This document shows, piece after piece, positions 16,342 to 26,190 of a stretch of 64,000 nt of DNA. The DNA lies in assembly GCA_938091165.1 (NCBI GenBank), contig CALKNK010000002.1, positions 100,774 to 164,773 on the forward strand, written 5' to 3'. Every line of letters begins with the position of its first letter. Position 1 is the first letter of the stretch. Both the position numbers and the translations under genes were made by a program. Origin of the DNA: an uncultured Ilumatobacter sp. Lineage in GTDB: Bacteria > Actinomycetota > Acidimicrobiia > Acidimicrobiales > Ilumatobacteraceae. The notes beneath the pieces were generated by a model. That model did not search any database, had not been told where the DNA came from, and was given only the letters and a program-made list of their open reading frames with translations.

Positions 16342-18051
16342 TCAGAGTGTGTTGGTGATTGCTCCGGTCTCGGCGCCCTGCACGAGGCGTGCGTACTTGC
16401 CAAGCACTCCAGTGGTGTAGCGCGGAGCGTTGGGTTGCCAGGCTTCCTTGCGAGCAGCAAGCACGTCGTCAGGAACCTGCAAGTCGAGCGTCTTGCTCGG
16501 CACGTCGATGAGGATCCTGTCGCCCTCTTCGATAAAGGCAATCGGCCCGCCGTCGGCTGCCTCGGGAGCAACATGGCCAATACAGAAACCCCAGGTACCG
16601 CCAGAGAACCGACCGTCGGTGATTAGCGCTACGTCGCCACCGCGACCGGCGCCTTTCAGCGCGCCCGTGATAGCAAGCATTTCACGCATGCCGGGTCCGC
16701 CCTTCGGTCCCTCGTAGCGGATGACGATCACATCACCGGCATTGATCTGACTTGCGAGAATTGCTTCCATTGCGAACGACTCGTCGTCATAGACGCGCGC
16801 CGGCCCTTCGAAGTGCATCTGCTCGGCACTCAGGCCGGCGACCTTGACGACAGAACCCTTCGGGGCAAGCGAACCTGTCAAGATATTGATTCCCCCTTCG
16901 CTATGTATTGGTGCATTGACGGGATGAACGACCACACCGTCGGGCTCTGCAATATCCATTGCTGCGAGATTCTGAGCCATCGTCTTGCCGGTGACCGTCA
17001 GGCAATCTCCGTTCAACATTCCGTTGTCGAGCAGATGCTTCAGAACGCCGGGAACTCCGCCGACCTTGTCGAGGTCACTCATGTGGAACTTGCCGCCGGG
17101 CGTCATGTCTGCGATGTGCGGAACCTTGTCGGCGATCCGGTTGAAATCGTCGAGTTCGAGTGCGACGCCGGCCTCGTTGGCAATGGCGAGCAAGTGCAGC
17201 ACAGCGTTTGTCGAACCACCCAGCGCCGACGTGAGGGCGATCGCATTCTCGAACGCTGGTTTGGTCATGATCTGGCGCGACGTGATGCCGCGACGAAGCA
17301 GACCCACGACAGCCTCACCAGCAAGGTGGGCGTCGACTTCGCGACGCGAGTCGATCGCCGGCGGCGAAGCCGAACCCGGCAGACTCATACCGAGTGCCTC
17401 AGCAATCGAGCTCATAGTGTTGGCTGTGAACATGCCACCGCAGGCACCTTCACCTGGACAGGCCTTGACTTCAATGTCGTAGAGCTCCTGGTCGTCGATC
17501 GTCCCTGCGGCGTGCGCGCCGACGGCCTCGAAGACTGATGTGATGTCTAGTGCTTTGCCGTTGTGCTCACCAGGCATGATCGAACCGTTGTAAACGAAGA
17601 TCGATGCGAGGTCGAGCCGGGCCGCCGCCATGAGCATGCCAGGAATTGACTTGTCGCACCCCGCAAGGCCAACGAATCCGTCGAGCCGTTCAGCGTGCAT
17701 GACAGTCTCGACTGAGTCGGTGATGACCTCGCGCGATACGAGCGAGGCGCGCATGCCCTCATGGCCCATCGAGATGCCATCGGACACCGTGATCGTGCCG
17801 AACTCCATGCCGAAACCATCGGCTGCGTTAACGCCGGCCTTGGCATGTTGTGCGAGCTTGCGGAGCGTCATGTTGCAGGGAGTGACCTCGTTCCATGACG
17901 ACGCGATGGCAACCTGCGGTTTTTGCCAATCATCGTCACCCATCCCGATCGCCCGGAGCATCGAACGCGAAGGCGCCTTCTGCATACCGTCAGTGACATC
18001 GCGCGAGCGGGGCTTGATGTCTACGGGCATATTCTGGTCGTCAACTGACAT
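16342..18051 (-). CDS. ilvD: Dihydroxy-acid dehydratase
   Basis: Third step of valine/isoleucine synthesis, a Fe-S dependent dehydration. From ATG 18051 it is 569 aa, normal for the family. Cluster and active-site segments are GLAGCDKSIPGMLMAAARL and CPGEGACGGMFTANTMSS, and the C-terminal GRFSGGTWGFCIGHVAPEA is present. It stands apart from ilvBNC by about 8 kb and has no leader peptide or attenuator visible upstream. Confidence 0.95.
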   Translation of the reverse strand: MSVDDQNMPVDIKPRSRDVTDGMQKAPSRSMLRAIGMGDDDWQKPQVAIASSWNEVTPCNMTLRKLAQHAKAGVNAADGFGMEFGTITVSDGISMGHEGMRASLVSREVITDSVETVMHAERLDGFVGLAGCDKSIPGMLMAAARLDLASIFVYNGSIMPGEHNGKALDITSVFEAVGAHAAGTIDDQELYDIEVKACPGEGACGGMFTANTMSSIAEALGMSLPGSASPPAIDSRREVDAHLAGEAVVGLLRRGITSRQIMTKPAFENAIALTSALGGSTNAVLHLLAIANEAGVALELDDFNRIADKVPHIADMTPGGKFHMSDLDKVGGVPGVLKHLLDNGMLNGDCLTVTGKTMAQNLAAMDIAEPDGVVVHPVNAPIHSEGGINILTGSLAPKGSVVKVAGLSAEQMHFEGPARVYDDESFAMEAILASQINAGDVIVIRYEGPKGGPGMREMLAITGALKGAGRGGDVALITDGRFSGGTWGFCIGHVAPEAADGGPIAFIEEGDRILIDVPSKTLDLQVPDDVLAARKEAWQPNAPRYTTGVLGKYARLVQGAETGAITNTL

Positions 18052-18358
18052 GGACCTTAGGGTAGTGGGCCGTCTTGACGGCAGTCCTGGTGGTCTAAGC
18101 ACCGGTGTCCCAGCCCTGCCGTCGCTGGTCCACTATTTTTTCAGGCGGGTCCCTGTCAGTGAACCTTGTCGAACTGCAACAGGAACCTGCGGACGCCCAG
18201 GATCCCATCTGAGATCCACACCACTTCCACGACATCAAAGTCGCTGGGTACTGTCGCCGCACCGCAGACGCGCCTGACAACCTCGTGGCCTCGGCGCAGT
18301 CATTTTGCCCTCGCCGGTTAGTTCGGCCTCGCTGCGGCCGACTGAGCGGCGGCCGCCA
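18052..18358. other. Gap between ilvD and gatB with a possible broken small frame
   Basis: No intact gene. On the minus strand 18156-18299 is a 47-codon open stretch without a start codon, ending FDVVEVVWISDGILG...FLLQFDKVH, which looks protein-like. An ATG with GAGGG upstream lies at 18301-18303 in the neighbouring frame, one base out of phase. It may be a frameshifted small gene downstream of gatB. Confidence 0.3.
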
Positions 18359-19834
18359 TTAAGGCTTCTTCGTCTGGAAGAGTGCCGTCACGGCCTTGCC
18401 ATCGGCTTGTCCTTTGCTTGCCTTCATAACGGCGCCGACCAATGCACCCATCGCCTTACCCTCGCCTGCGCAGAACTTTTCCCACGCTTCGGGTTGGCCA
18501 GCAATGGCCTGGTCAACCATCGCCTCGAGGTCAGAGTTGTCCATCGCCTCAAATCCGAGATCGGCTGCGATGACCTCAGGGTCGACATTTTGTGACTCGA
18601 TCATCACCGCGACGATGGTTTTCGCCTGACTTGCGGTGATCACGCCAGACAACTCCATCTTTGAGAGCGTCGCAAGGCTCTCAACCGGTACTTGCTCGGC
18701 AAGCTCGGGCGCTTCTTTCACATGCTTCAGTGCAACTCCTGCGTCGCCCCCAAGTTTGGCGACGTCCATCACGTAGTCGTCCTGGCCGCGCTCCGCAACG
18801 ACCATAACCGCTTCACTGTTGGCAGCTTGGCCCGCAGCATTAGCCAGAATCGCTCGCCGCTCAGCCGGCAGCACTGGCAGTGCATCCCGCACTCTTTCGA
18901 TCCACTCGATACCCGGGTCGACGACAACCAGGTCAGGCTCGAGGAAGTACCGGTAGTCATCGGCATCTTCTTTCGACCGCAACGTATGGGTTCGCCCGTC
19001 GTTTTCATCCCAGTGCCGAGTCTGCTGCACAACGGGCTCGTCAGCCTCGTGCAACGCGATTTGACGCCTCGCCTCATATTCAATCGCACGGCCCAACGAA
19101 CGAACCGAATTAACGTTCTTGATCTCGCAACGTGTGTTGAAGTTTTCGCCAGGCTTTCGCACGCTCACATTTGCATCAACTCGCATCGAGCCCTCCTCCA
19201 TCTTGGCGTCTGACGCACCCACAGCTACGAGGATCTCCCGTAACTCATTGATGTACCCCTTGGCCTGCTCGGGATGACGGATATCTGGCCGACTCACGAT
19301 CTCGACCAAAGGCACACCAGCGCGATTGAAGTCAATGAGCGAGTAGTCCGAGCCATGGATCCGACCACCGGCGCCACCGACGTGCGTGGACTTTCCGGTG
19401 TCCTCTTCAAGGTGGCCGCGCTCGATACCGACACGAAACCCATTCGGCAGGTCAAGCCAACCGTCGATATTGATCGGCTCGTCGTATTGGCTGATCTGGT
19501 ACGCCTTCGGCATGTCGGGGTAAAAATAGTTCTTCCGAGCGAATGTTGACTTTTGCACGGTGCAGTTGAGTGCCAGGCCTAAACGCATCGCTAGTTCCAC
19601 TGCCTGACGATTCAGCACGGGGAGCGCCCCGGGCAGGCCGAGTGTCACGGGGTCAATATTCGTATTGGGTTCATCACCGAAGCGGTTCGGTGACGCAGAA
19701 AAAAGCTTGGTCTTCGTGGCAAGTTCAACATGAACCTCGAGCCCAACGACCATCTCCCATCCGTCGTTACTCCAGCGTTCGTAATCGTCATTAGACGGGT
19801 GAAATGCGTCATCGTTGACGTAGGTAATACTCAC
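18359..19834 (-). CDS. gatB: Aspartyl/glutamyl-tRNA amidotransferase subunit B
   Basis: Kinase/tRNA-recognition subunit of GatCAB, which converts Glu-tRNAGln and Asp-tRNAAsn to the amide forms. 491 aa with the N-terminal WEMVVGLEVHVEL, DINRAGVPLVEIV-type segment (LIDFNRAGVPLVEIVSRPD), and the C-terminal YqeY-like helical domain ending AMGALVGAVMKASKGQAD. The GTG start overlaps the gatA stop as GTGA, so translation is coupled. Confidence 0.96.
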   Translation of the reverse strand: MSITYVNDDAFHPSNDDYERWSNDGWEMVVGLEVHVELATKTKLFSASPNRFGDEPNTNIDPVTLGLPGALPVLNRQAVELAMRLGLALNCTVQKSTFARKNYFYPDMPKAYQISQYDEPINIDGWLDLPNGFRVGIERGHLEEDTGKSTHVGGAGGRIHGSDYSLIDFNRAGVPLVEIVSRPDIRHPEQAKGYINELREILVAVGASDAKMEEGSMRVDANVSVRKPGENFNTRCEIKNVNSVRSLGRAIEYEARRQIALHEADEPVVQQTRHWDENDGRTHTLRSKEDADDYRYFLEPDLVVVDPGIEWIERVRDALPVLPAERRAILANAAGQAANSEAVMVVAERGQDDYVMDVAKLGGDAGVALKHVKEAPELAEQVPVESLATLSKMELSGVITASQAKTIVAVMIESQNVDPEVIAADLGFEAMDNSDLEAMVDQAIAGQPEAWEKFCAGEGKAMGALVGAVMKASKGQADGKAVTALFQTKKP

Positions 19835-21312
19835 GATGCACCCCCTTCGCCGGTGCCGGTAAATCGTTGAGGTGCACTCCGTTCGAGAGCGGCGCCCACC
19901 TGAAACATGACATCGTCTTTGAGCGCCGGTGCCAGCACTTGCACGCCAACCGGCAGGCCGTGGTCACCTGTCCCGAACGGCACGCTCATACCTGGGTGCC
20001 CCGTGAGGTTTGAGGGAATTGTGTAGGTATCGCAGAGGTACATCGTGAGCGGGTCCGAAGCTTTAACACCCATTTCAAATGCAACAGTCGGCGAAGCAGG
20101 AGTGAGAAGTACGTCAGCTTTCTCGTAGGCCGCAGAGAAGTCGTTGGCGATCAGACGGCGCACCTTTTGGGCCCGCCCGTAGTAGGCGTCGTAGTACCCA
20201 GCCGAAAGGGCATACGTGCCGAGCATGATCCGCCGCTTGACTTCGTTGCCGAATCCTTCGGTCCGCGTTGCCATGTACATATCGTTGGTATCGGTCGATG
20301 CCGATCGCATACCGAACCGCACGCCGTCAAAACGGGCAAGGTTGCTCGACGCCTCGGCAGGTGCGATCAGGTAGTAGGCCGTGAGGCCGTAGCTGAACGC
20401 CGGCACCTTGACATCAACAATCTCGGCGCCAGCAGCGCGTAGTGCGTCGAATGCCTCCTCGGTGCGCTGCTCGACGTCCGGGCTGGCACCGGCAGGAAGA
20501 TCAGTGATCCGACCGATGCGGAGACCGGCCACACCCAGTTCGAGCTTGCGGCTCAGGTCAAGCGGACCTTTCTGAATGCTAGTGGAGTCACCGGGATCGT
20601 GCCCAGAGATTGTTTCGAGTCCGACGGCTGCGTCGGCAACGGTGTTCGCGAACGGACCGATCTGGTCGAGACTCGACCCGAATGCGATCAGACCGAGCCG
20701 GCTGACAGCCCCGTAGGTCGGTTTGACACCCACGACACCACACAGCGCTGCGGGCTGACGAATTGAACCGCCCGTGTCGGAACCAAAGCTAATAGGTGCA
20801 AAATCTGCGGCCACCGCTGCGGCTGATCCGCCCGATGAACCACCTGGCACTCGAGTCGTGTCGAGCGGATTCTTCGTCGGACCGAAGGCAGAATTTTCCG
20901 TGCTGGAGCCCATCGCGAACTCATCAAGGTTGGTCTTGCCAACGAAGATTGCGCCGGCCTGGCGGAGCCGGGTAACGACCGTGGCGTCATATGGCGGCCG
21001 CCAGTCTGCGAGAATATTCGATGAACAAGTGGTTGGAATCCCCTGCGTGCACATGTTGTCCTTGAGCGCGACAGGCACCCCTGCAAGCGGGCCGGGGTCG
21101 CGACCTGCTGCGACCATCTTGTCGATCTCGGCTGCGCGGGCGCGAGCCTCTTGAGCCAGAACTAGGTTAAAAGCGTGAATTTCGCCGTCGTGTTCGGCGA
21201 TGCGGACGAGGTGTTCTTCGATAACGTTGGTGGCCGTTTTGACGTTGTTGCGAACGTTCTGCGCAATATCGACGGCTGAAGTCCGATTGTTGTTCATGTT
21301 GATTCCGGTCAC
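19831..21312 (-). CDS. gatA: Aspartyl/glutamyl-tRNA amidotransferase subunit A
   Basis: Amidase-signature subunit that releases ammonia from glutamine. 493 aa with catalytic Lys in GVPVALKDNMCTQGIPTTC, and the Ser-cisSer segment GGSSGGSAAAVAADFAPISFGSDTGGSIRQPA. GTG 21312 overlaps the gatC stop by GTGA; ATG 21297 (MNNNRTS) is the alternative. Middle gene of gatC-gatA-gatB. Confidence 0.96.
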   Translation of the reverse strand: MTGINMNNNRTSAVDIAQNVRNNVKTATNVIEEHLVRIAEHDGEIHAFNLVLAQEARARAAEIDKMVAAGRDPGPLAGVPVALKDNMCTQGIPTTCSSNILADWRPPYDATVVTRLRQAGAIFVGKTNLDEFAMGSSTENSAFGPTKNPLDTTRVPGGSSGGSAAAVAADFAPISFGSDTGGSIRQPAALCGVVGVKPTYGAVSRLGLIAFGSSLDQIGPFANTVADAAVGLETISGHDPGDSTSIQKGPLDLSRKLELGVAGLRIGRITDLPAGASPDVEQRTEEAFDALRAAGAEIVDVKVPAFSYGLTAYYLIAPAEASSNLARFDGVRFGMRSASTDTNDMYMATRTEGFGNEVKRRIMLGTYALSAGYYDAYYGRAQKVRRLIANDFSAAYEKADVLLTPASPTVAFEMGVKASDPLTMYLCDTYTIPSNLTGHPGMSVPFGTGDHGLPVGVQVLAPALKDDVMFQVGAALERSAPQRFTGTGEGGAS

Positions 21313-21620
21313 TCTTCGATTCCAACGATCGGCGGCACGCGAAAACGTCCGTCCTCAGCGAGCGGGGCTTGGCTCAGCACCTCTTCACGGTTGAGCGTGA
21401 CGCCGACGACGTCGTCTCGCATGACATTCGCGAGCGGCGTTGGTTGCATCATCGGTTCGACGCCGTCAAGATCGAGTCCATCGATATCGGCGAAGTGGTC
21501 GAGCATGGCGCTGAGTTCAGCTGTAGCCGTTGAGAGCTCCTCGTCAGTGAGAATGAGGCGAGCCAACGTGGCGACTTTGCTCACGTCGTCGACCGTGATG
21601 CGGGGCGATTCGTCTGACAC
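21309..21620 (-). CDS. gatC: Aspartyl/glutamyl-tRNA amidotransferase subunit C
   Basis: 103-aa linker subunit wrapping GatA and GatB. VDDVSKVATLARLILTDEE and LDGVEPMMQPTPLANVMRDD are the family hallmarks. First gene of the unit. The 120-nt space upstream, toward the MFS gene on the same strand, presumably holds the promoter. Confidence 0.95.
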   Translation of the reverse strand: MSDESPRITVDDVSKVATLARLILTDEELSTATAELSAMLDHFADIDGLDLDGVEPMMQPTPLANVMRDDVVGVTLNREEVLSQAPLAEDGRFRVPPIVGIEE

Positions 21621-21740
21621 GCCGATGAGGCTATCCTGCGCCGCCCGCTGGCGACTCCCCGAAACTACGACACTACTTCGATGCTCCCGTCCAGTTCATG
21701 AGATCAGGTTGCGACGAGCACACGTCGCGGCGAAACGCGG

Positions 21741-22958
21741 TCAGCCCCGGGCGTTCGGGGCGCGTTCAAGACGACCGGATTTGTTGACAGGGAGCCCGGT
21801 GAGGAGCGCTACGGCTGCGGATCCAGCGGCGAAACACCAGATGATCGACCAGTGATAGCCGCCGGTAACGTCGATTAGCCAGCCAGCAGTCGGCGTCCCG
21901 ACTAGAGCACCAAAGCCCGGTGCCGTGTACAACAGCCCGAGGATAGATCCAAGCCCTGCGACGCCCATCCGATCGGAGATGACAATCGGGCCGAGCGCTA
22001 CGAACCCGCCGTACCCCACGCCCAACGTGAGCGCGAACAACACCAACATGGCGTACGACGACCCTGCAGCGAGCCAAAACAGAAAGCTCATCGTCGTGAT
22101 GATGAGGCAGGCACGGTAAAGACGAAAGGACCCGAAACGCCGGACCAGTGACCCGAAACCCACCCTGGAGAGCACACTCGATCCACCCAAAACACCGACG
22201 AGCACCGCTGCTTGTACCGAGTCAATACCGCGTTCCTTGGCGTATTGACCAACGAAAACGAACGGCACAAACAGCGCAAGGCCGAGAGCTAACGCAGACA
22301 GCGCGACGCGGCGGAACACGGCGCTTCTCAACGCATCCTCAAACCGAGACGGCTGCGGAGAGCCATCGCCGGGAGGCCGACCGACTAGTGGCACGCAAGC
22401 GAGCATGACACCGGCGCCACCGACGGCAAAGAAGACGTAAGTGTCACGCCAACCCCACCGATCGATCAGCGCTGCTGACACCGGCGACATCACCAGTGTG
22501 CCGACGCCAATGCCGGCAACAGCTACTCCGACCGCCACCGCTCGATGCTCTTCAAACCAGCCGCCAACCACTGCCACCATCGGTACGTAACCGCATGCTG
22601 CAGCAATCCCGACACCAAGGCCATAAGTGACATATCCCAGGCCGATCGACTGGACCCGGCTCGTTGCAATCAAGCCGATAAATAGGGCGGCTGCGCCGGC
22701 GACGAGCACCACTCGGGGACCGAAGCGGTCCGACATGCGGCCTGAAATAATGCTGAGCGAGAAGAACAAGCACGTCGTGATCCCGAAGATGAGCGCTGTC
22801 GAACCATTGGCCGCCGCAAACTCCTCGCTCATCGATTCGAAGAAGGCCCCAAAGCTGTAAGCAGTCCCTAGTGTAACTCCGGAAGAGAAGAAGGCTGCTA
22901 CGACCGTGAGCCAAGCCCGCCGCGAGTCGACGGCATGGGCGGCGACGTTGGCGGACAT
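21741..22958 (-). CDS. MFS transporter (monocarboxylate/OFA-like)
   Basis: 405 aa with about twelve membrane helices. The A-loop motif between helices 2 and 3 is GRMSDRFGPRVV, and GWFEEHRAVAVGVAVAGIGVGTLVMSP matches the helix 4-5 region of monocarboxylate-type MFS carriers. ATG 22958 (MSANVAAHAV) is preferred; ATG 22976 is also open. Substrate unknown, possibly an organic acid. Same strand as gatCAB but 120 nt upstream, so probably its own transcript. Confidence 0.85.
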   Translation of the reverse strand: MSANVAAHAVDSRRAWLTVVAAFFSSGVTLGTAYSFGAFFESMSEEFAAANGSTALIFGITTCLFFSLSIISGRMSDRFGPRVVLVAGAAALFIGLIATSRVQSIGLGYVTYGLGVGIAAACGYVPMVAVVGGWFEEHRAVAVGVAVAGIGVGTLVMSPVSAALIDRWGWRDTYVFFAVGGAGVMLACVPLVGRPPGDGSPQPSRFEDALRSAVFRRVALSALALGLALFVPFVFVGQYAKERGIDSVQAAVLVGVLGGSSVLSRVGFGSLVRRFGSFRLYRACLIITTMSFLFWLAAGSSYAMLVLFALTLGVGYGGFVALGPIVISDRMGVAGLGSILGLLYTAPGFGALVGTPTAGWLIDVTGGYHWSIIWCFAAGSAAVALLTGLPVNKSGRLERAPNARG

Positions 22959-23069
22959 CGGGCAGACACTACGCATTGCGCCCGAGTTCGAACGTAACGG
23001 GACTCGGACGGACGTTTTCTCAGTCAGTTGCGAACGGTGGCTGCGCTGCCGTGAGCGCGATGATGCGGG

Positions 23070-25181
23070 TCAGACTCGAGTGAGCTTTAGGAGTAGGGCG
23101 CTCTCCGGATGCATCGTCGGAGGTTGCACGCCGTGAGCGGCGAGCTGTCGTCCGGTGAGTTCTACACCGGACACAAGCCAGGTCGGCTGCACTCGGGCTG
23201 GACCCCAACGCTCGCCAGGTATGCGGAGGTGATCGATGCGGTAGGTTGCCGCATGGTCGAGTCCAGGCAGCCGAAGCGGCGGCGGAGTTAGACTAGAAGC
23301 GGTGGTGAGTTGCGCAAAGGCCACGATTCCTTCCGATTGGTCAGCCGCGTACACGCCGTGCGCGTTGTAGGCCGGGTCGGTATCGAATCGAACGACATTC
23401 CCTGAATGAAGTAGCTCGCGATGCTCCTTATGCATGGCGATGACCGCCTTAAGCACAGTCCGTTCCTCGTCCGTCAGTTTCGTGACGTTCCACTCCACGC
23501 CGAGGTGGCCGAACATCGCAGTGGCAGCTCGAAATGAAAGCGATTGTGTGCGGCCGGTGGTGTGTGCTCGGGTCGGCCCGATGTGGGCTCCCATGATTTC
23601 CGGCGGGATCAACATGGATGCACCGCGCTGGATGGTTTGACGTTCTAATGCGTCGTTGCAATCGCTCGTCCAGACTCGTTCGGTGCGTTTTAGAATCTCG
23701 TGATCAATCCGGGCACCACCGCTGGCGCACGACTCGAACTCAACATTCGGATGGAGGCGGCGCAGCTCGTCAAGAAGTTGGTACAGCGCAGTGGTCTGCG
23801 CATGGGTCCCGGCTGCCCCCTTTTGATTCGAGCCTTGAACATGGTCACGGTTCATATCCCACTTGACGTAGGAGATGTCGTGGTCGCTCAGCAACCTATT
23901 AAGGCATCCGACGATGAATCCGAACGCTGCACTGTTGGCGAGGTTGAGGACCAGCTGTTGCCGACCGAGCACTGGTTCGTACCCTGGGGTAGCCAGCACC
24001 CAGTCAGGATGGGCGCGAAAGACATCGCTGTCGGGATTGACCATCTCAGGTTCGACCCAAATTCCAAAGTCCATTCCAAGGTTCGTGACGTGAGCGATTA
24101 GAGGGGTCAGTCCCGCTGGGTACACCACGTCCGATACCCACCAGTCGCCAAGCCCTTTGGTGTCGTCGCGACGAGAGCCAAACCAGCCATCATCAAGTAC
24201 AAAACGCTCAATGCCGAGATCCGCAGCGGCGTCGGCAAGCGACTTCAGCTTGTCGGTGTCATGTTGGAAGTAAATCGCTTCCCATGTGTTGAGCAGGACG
24301 GGACGCGGCGTCGACGGATGATTCGGCAGCGCTCGCAGCGAACGGTGAAAGGCTTGCGTTGCAATGTTCAGACCATGCGGCGAATACGCAGCTATCACCC
24401 GCGGCGTGGTGTATGTCTGCCCGGGCTCAATCACAACTTCGCCCGGGTGCAGCAGCTCTCCGCCCTGCAGGTAGCGGCGGCCATCGGCAAGGCGCTCTGC
24501 AAGCATCGTGTGGTTTCCGCTCCATGCAAGGTGTGCGCCCCATACCTCGCCATTCCATTCGTCAAAGCCGCGCTCGCCCGTAAAGAGCATCGGTGGCGAC
24601 TCGTGCGAGGTACGACCCCGACGGTTCTCGGCAAGCAAGGAACCACTGGACCAATCGCCGCGCATCGGATGGAACTCCCGCGACCAGCGCCCTTCAAAGC
24701 TGAGTAACTCGCTTGCGTGTTCGGCGACAGGGAGTGTGATCGTCAGTTCGTCAACGCTGTACCGCCGGTCACCGGTGTTGGTGAGCGTCGCCCAGACATG
24801 CAACACGTCGTCAAGCAGAAAGGTCACATTCAACCCGAGTTCCGCAACTGCATCAATTGCATCAACCGAGAGACGCTTGCTGTCACTGGACAGGTGGTGT
24901 GACACCGCCGAGAACTGCGGCGCCCAGGCCAGGCCTCCTCCGCGCCGCCCCAGAAGACCTGGGCGGCCGGTGAACCCCAAAGCATGCTCGGGAACTGTCG
25001 ACACAGGAGCGACTGAGTCGACCGTTCCATGGACGATGGGCCGAGACAGCGACAAAAGAACGGAAGCCAGATCGACCTCGGCGCCAAGCGACGCGCCCCA
25101 ATGCACGATCGTTGGGGCTCCTGTCGTGACGTCGACTAACACGTCGGTTCCACCATTGGACAGACGAATCATCTCGGGCAC
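23070..25181 (-). CDS. Alpha-galactosidase, GH36 family
   Basis: 703-aa retaining glycosidase releasing alpha-galactosides. The nucleophile Asp is in YVKWDMNRDH and the acid/base Asp in VWTSDCNDALER; FVLDDGWFGSRRDD and the GGARIDHEIL segment complete the GH36 site. No signal peptide, so it acts on imported sugar. GTG 25181 is used; ATG 25172 is possible. The divergent DeoR regulator and the shared repeat-rich spacer suggest sugar-controlled expression. No sugar transporter is adjacent. Confidence 0.93.
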   Translation of the reverse strand: MPEMIRLSNGGTDVLVDVTTGAPTIVHWGASLGAEVDLASVLLSLSRPIVHGTVDSVAPVSTVPEHALGFTGRPGLLGRRGGGLAWAPQFSAVSHHLSSDSKRLSVDAIDAVAELGLNVTFLLDDVLHVWATLTNTGDRRYSVDELTITLPVAEHASELLSFEGRWSREFHPMRGDWSSGSLLAENRRGRTSHESPPMLFTGERGFDEWNGEVWGAHLAWSGNHTMLAERLADGRRYLQGGELLHPGEVVIEPGQTYTTPRVIAAYSPHGLNIATQAFHRSLRALPNHPSTPRPVLLNTWEAIYFQHDTDKLKSLADAAADLGIERFVLDDGWFGSRRDDTKGLGDWWVSDVVYPAGLTPLIAHVTNLGMDFGIWVEPEMVNPDSDVFRAHPDWVLATPGYEPVLGRQQLVLNLANSAAFGFIVGCLNRLLSDHDISYVKWDMNRDHVQGSNQKGAAGTHAQTTALYQLLDELRRLHPNVEFESCASGGARIDHEILKRTERVWTSDCNDALERQTIQRGASMLIPPEIMGAHIGPTRAHTTGRTQSLSFRAATAMFGHLGVEWNVTKLTDEERTVLKAVIAMHKEHRELLHSGNVVRFDTDPAYNAHGVYAADQSEGIVAFAQLTTASSLTPPPLRLPGLDHAATYRIDHLRIPGERWGPARVQPTWLVSGVELTGRQLAAHGVQPPTMHPESALLLKLTRV

Positions 25182-25233
25182 AGATCCCCATCCTAAGGAA
25201 GGCAGACCAATGGGGCCCGGAACACAGATCGAA

Positions 25234-25296
25234 TGTTCGATTGATTTGTTTGAACAGAGCGCAATTCACACATATTTCGCACAACTTGTGTTCGAA
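25234..25296. promoter_or_regulatory. Repeated TGTTCGA sites between the GH36 and DeoR genes
   Basis: TGTTCGA (25234-25240) faces TTGAACA (25250-25256) as an inverted pair, and TGTTCGAA recurs at 25289-25296. DeoR-family repressors bind several copies of short TGTTN-type repeats, so these are candidate operators for the adjacent regulator controlling both divergent genes. Confidence 0.5.
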
Positions 25297-25337
25297 CCTG
25301 TTGATTTCGATTGATTCTTGCCTACGAATCGACCACG

Positions 25338-26180
25338 ATGGACAACATGTTTGATCGAAATAGCGGATTAGGACCCGATCAAAGCTTGACCGCCGGGCGC
25401 TCACTTGCGCAGCAAAGACACGAACAGATCATCGCCGAGGTACGCGCCCGAGGATCGATGCGCGTCACTGAACTGGCGTCACTGCTTGACGTCAGCGATA
25501 TGACGATTCGCCGCGACCTCGACGTCCTTGACGAGGCGGGCTCACTCGTCAAAGTGCACGGCGGTGCCAAAGTCTCCACCGAGCACTCAGCCGACGAGCC
25601 CGGCTTCGACGCCAACTCAGCGCTCCACACCGCTGAGAAAGAAGCAATCGCTCGCGCCGCTGCTGATCTTGTTCAGGGCGGAGCCACGATCGGGCTGATG
25701 GCCGGCACGACGACTTGGCGTCTTGCCGGCGAATTGGCAGTGGTGCCGAATCTGACCGTCGTGACCAACAGCATGCGTGTCGCCGAAGTGTTTAACGACT
25801 TCAAGCGACCTGACCGCAACATCATCTTGACCGGCGGAGTGCGCACGCCTAGCGATGCGCTCGTCGGCCCTATTGCAGCAACGGCGTTAAGCGCGCTGCA
25901 CGTCGACACACTGTTCATCGGTGTGCACGGCATGGGTGAGCAGGCCGGTCTTACCACGCCGAACATTCTCGAATCTGATACCAATCGAGCATTCATTCGT
26001 GCAGCCGGCCGCAAGGTCGTGCTCGCCGATCACAGCAAATGGGGCGTCACCGGCCTCAGCAGTTTCGCTGCATTAAGCGACGTGGACACGCTGATCACCG
26101 ACCACCTGCTGTCCGCGGACGCTATCGGCACCCTCGGCGCACACATTCCTGACGTCCGTCAGGTAGGCCAGCCGACCTGA
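25338..26180 (+). CDS. DeoR/GlpR family transcriptional regulator
   Basis: 280 aa from ATG 25338. The DeoR HTH is at about residues 22-75 (RHEQIIAEVRARGSMRVTELASLLDVSDMTIRRDLDVLDEAGSLVKVHGGA), followed by the sugar-phosphate-binding DeoRC domain with TDTLFIGVHGM-type and VVLADHSKWG segments. Divergent from the GH36 gene. The likely effector is a sugar phosphate from galactoside breakdown, by family and context only. Confidence 0.9.
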   Translation: MDNMFDRNSGLGPDQSLTAGRSLAQQRHEQIIAEVRARGSMRVTELASLLDVSDMTIRRDLDVLDEAGSLVKVHGGAKVSTEHSADEPGFDANSALHTAEKEAIARAAADLVQGGATIGLMAGTTTWRLAGELAVVPNLTVVTNSMRVAEVFNDFKRPDRNIILTGGVRTPSDALVGPIAATALSALHVDTLFIGVHGMGEQAGLTTPNILESDTNRAFIRAAGRKVVLADHSKWGVTGLSSFAALSDVDTLITDHLLSADAIGTLGAHIPDVRQVGQPT

Positions 26181-26190
26181 CTCTTGCTGG

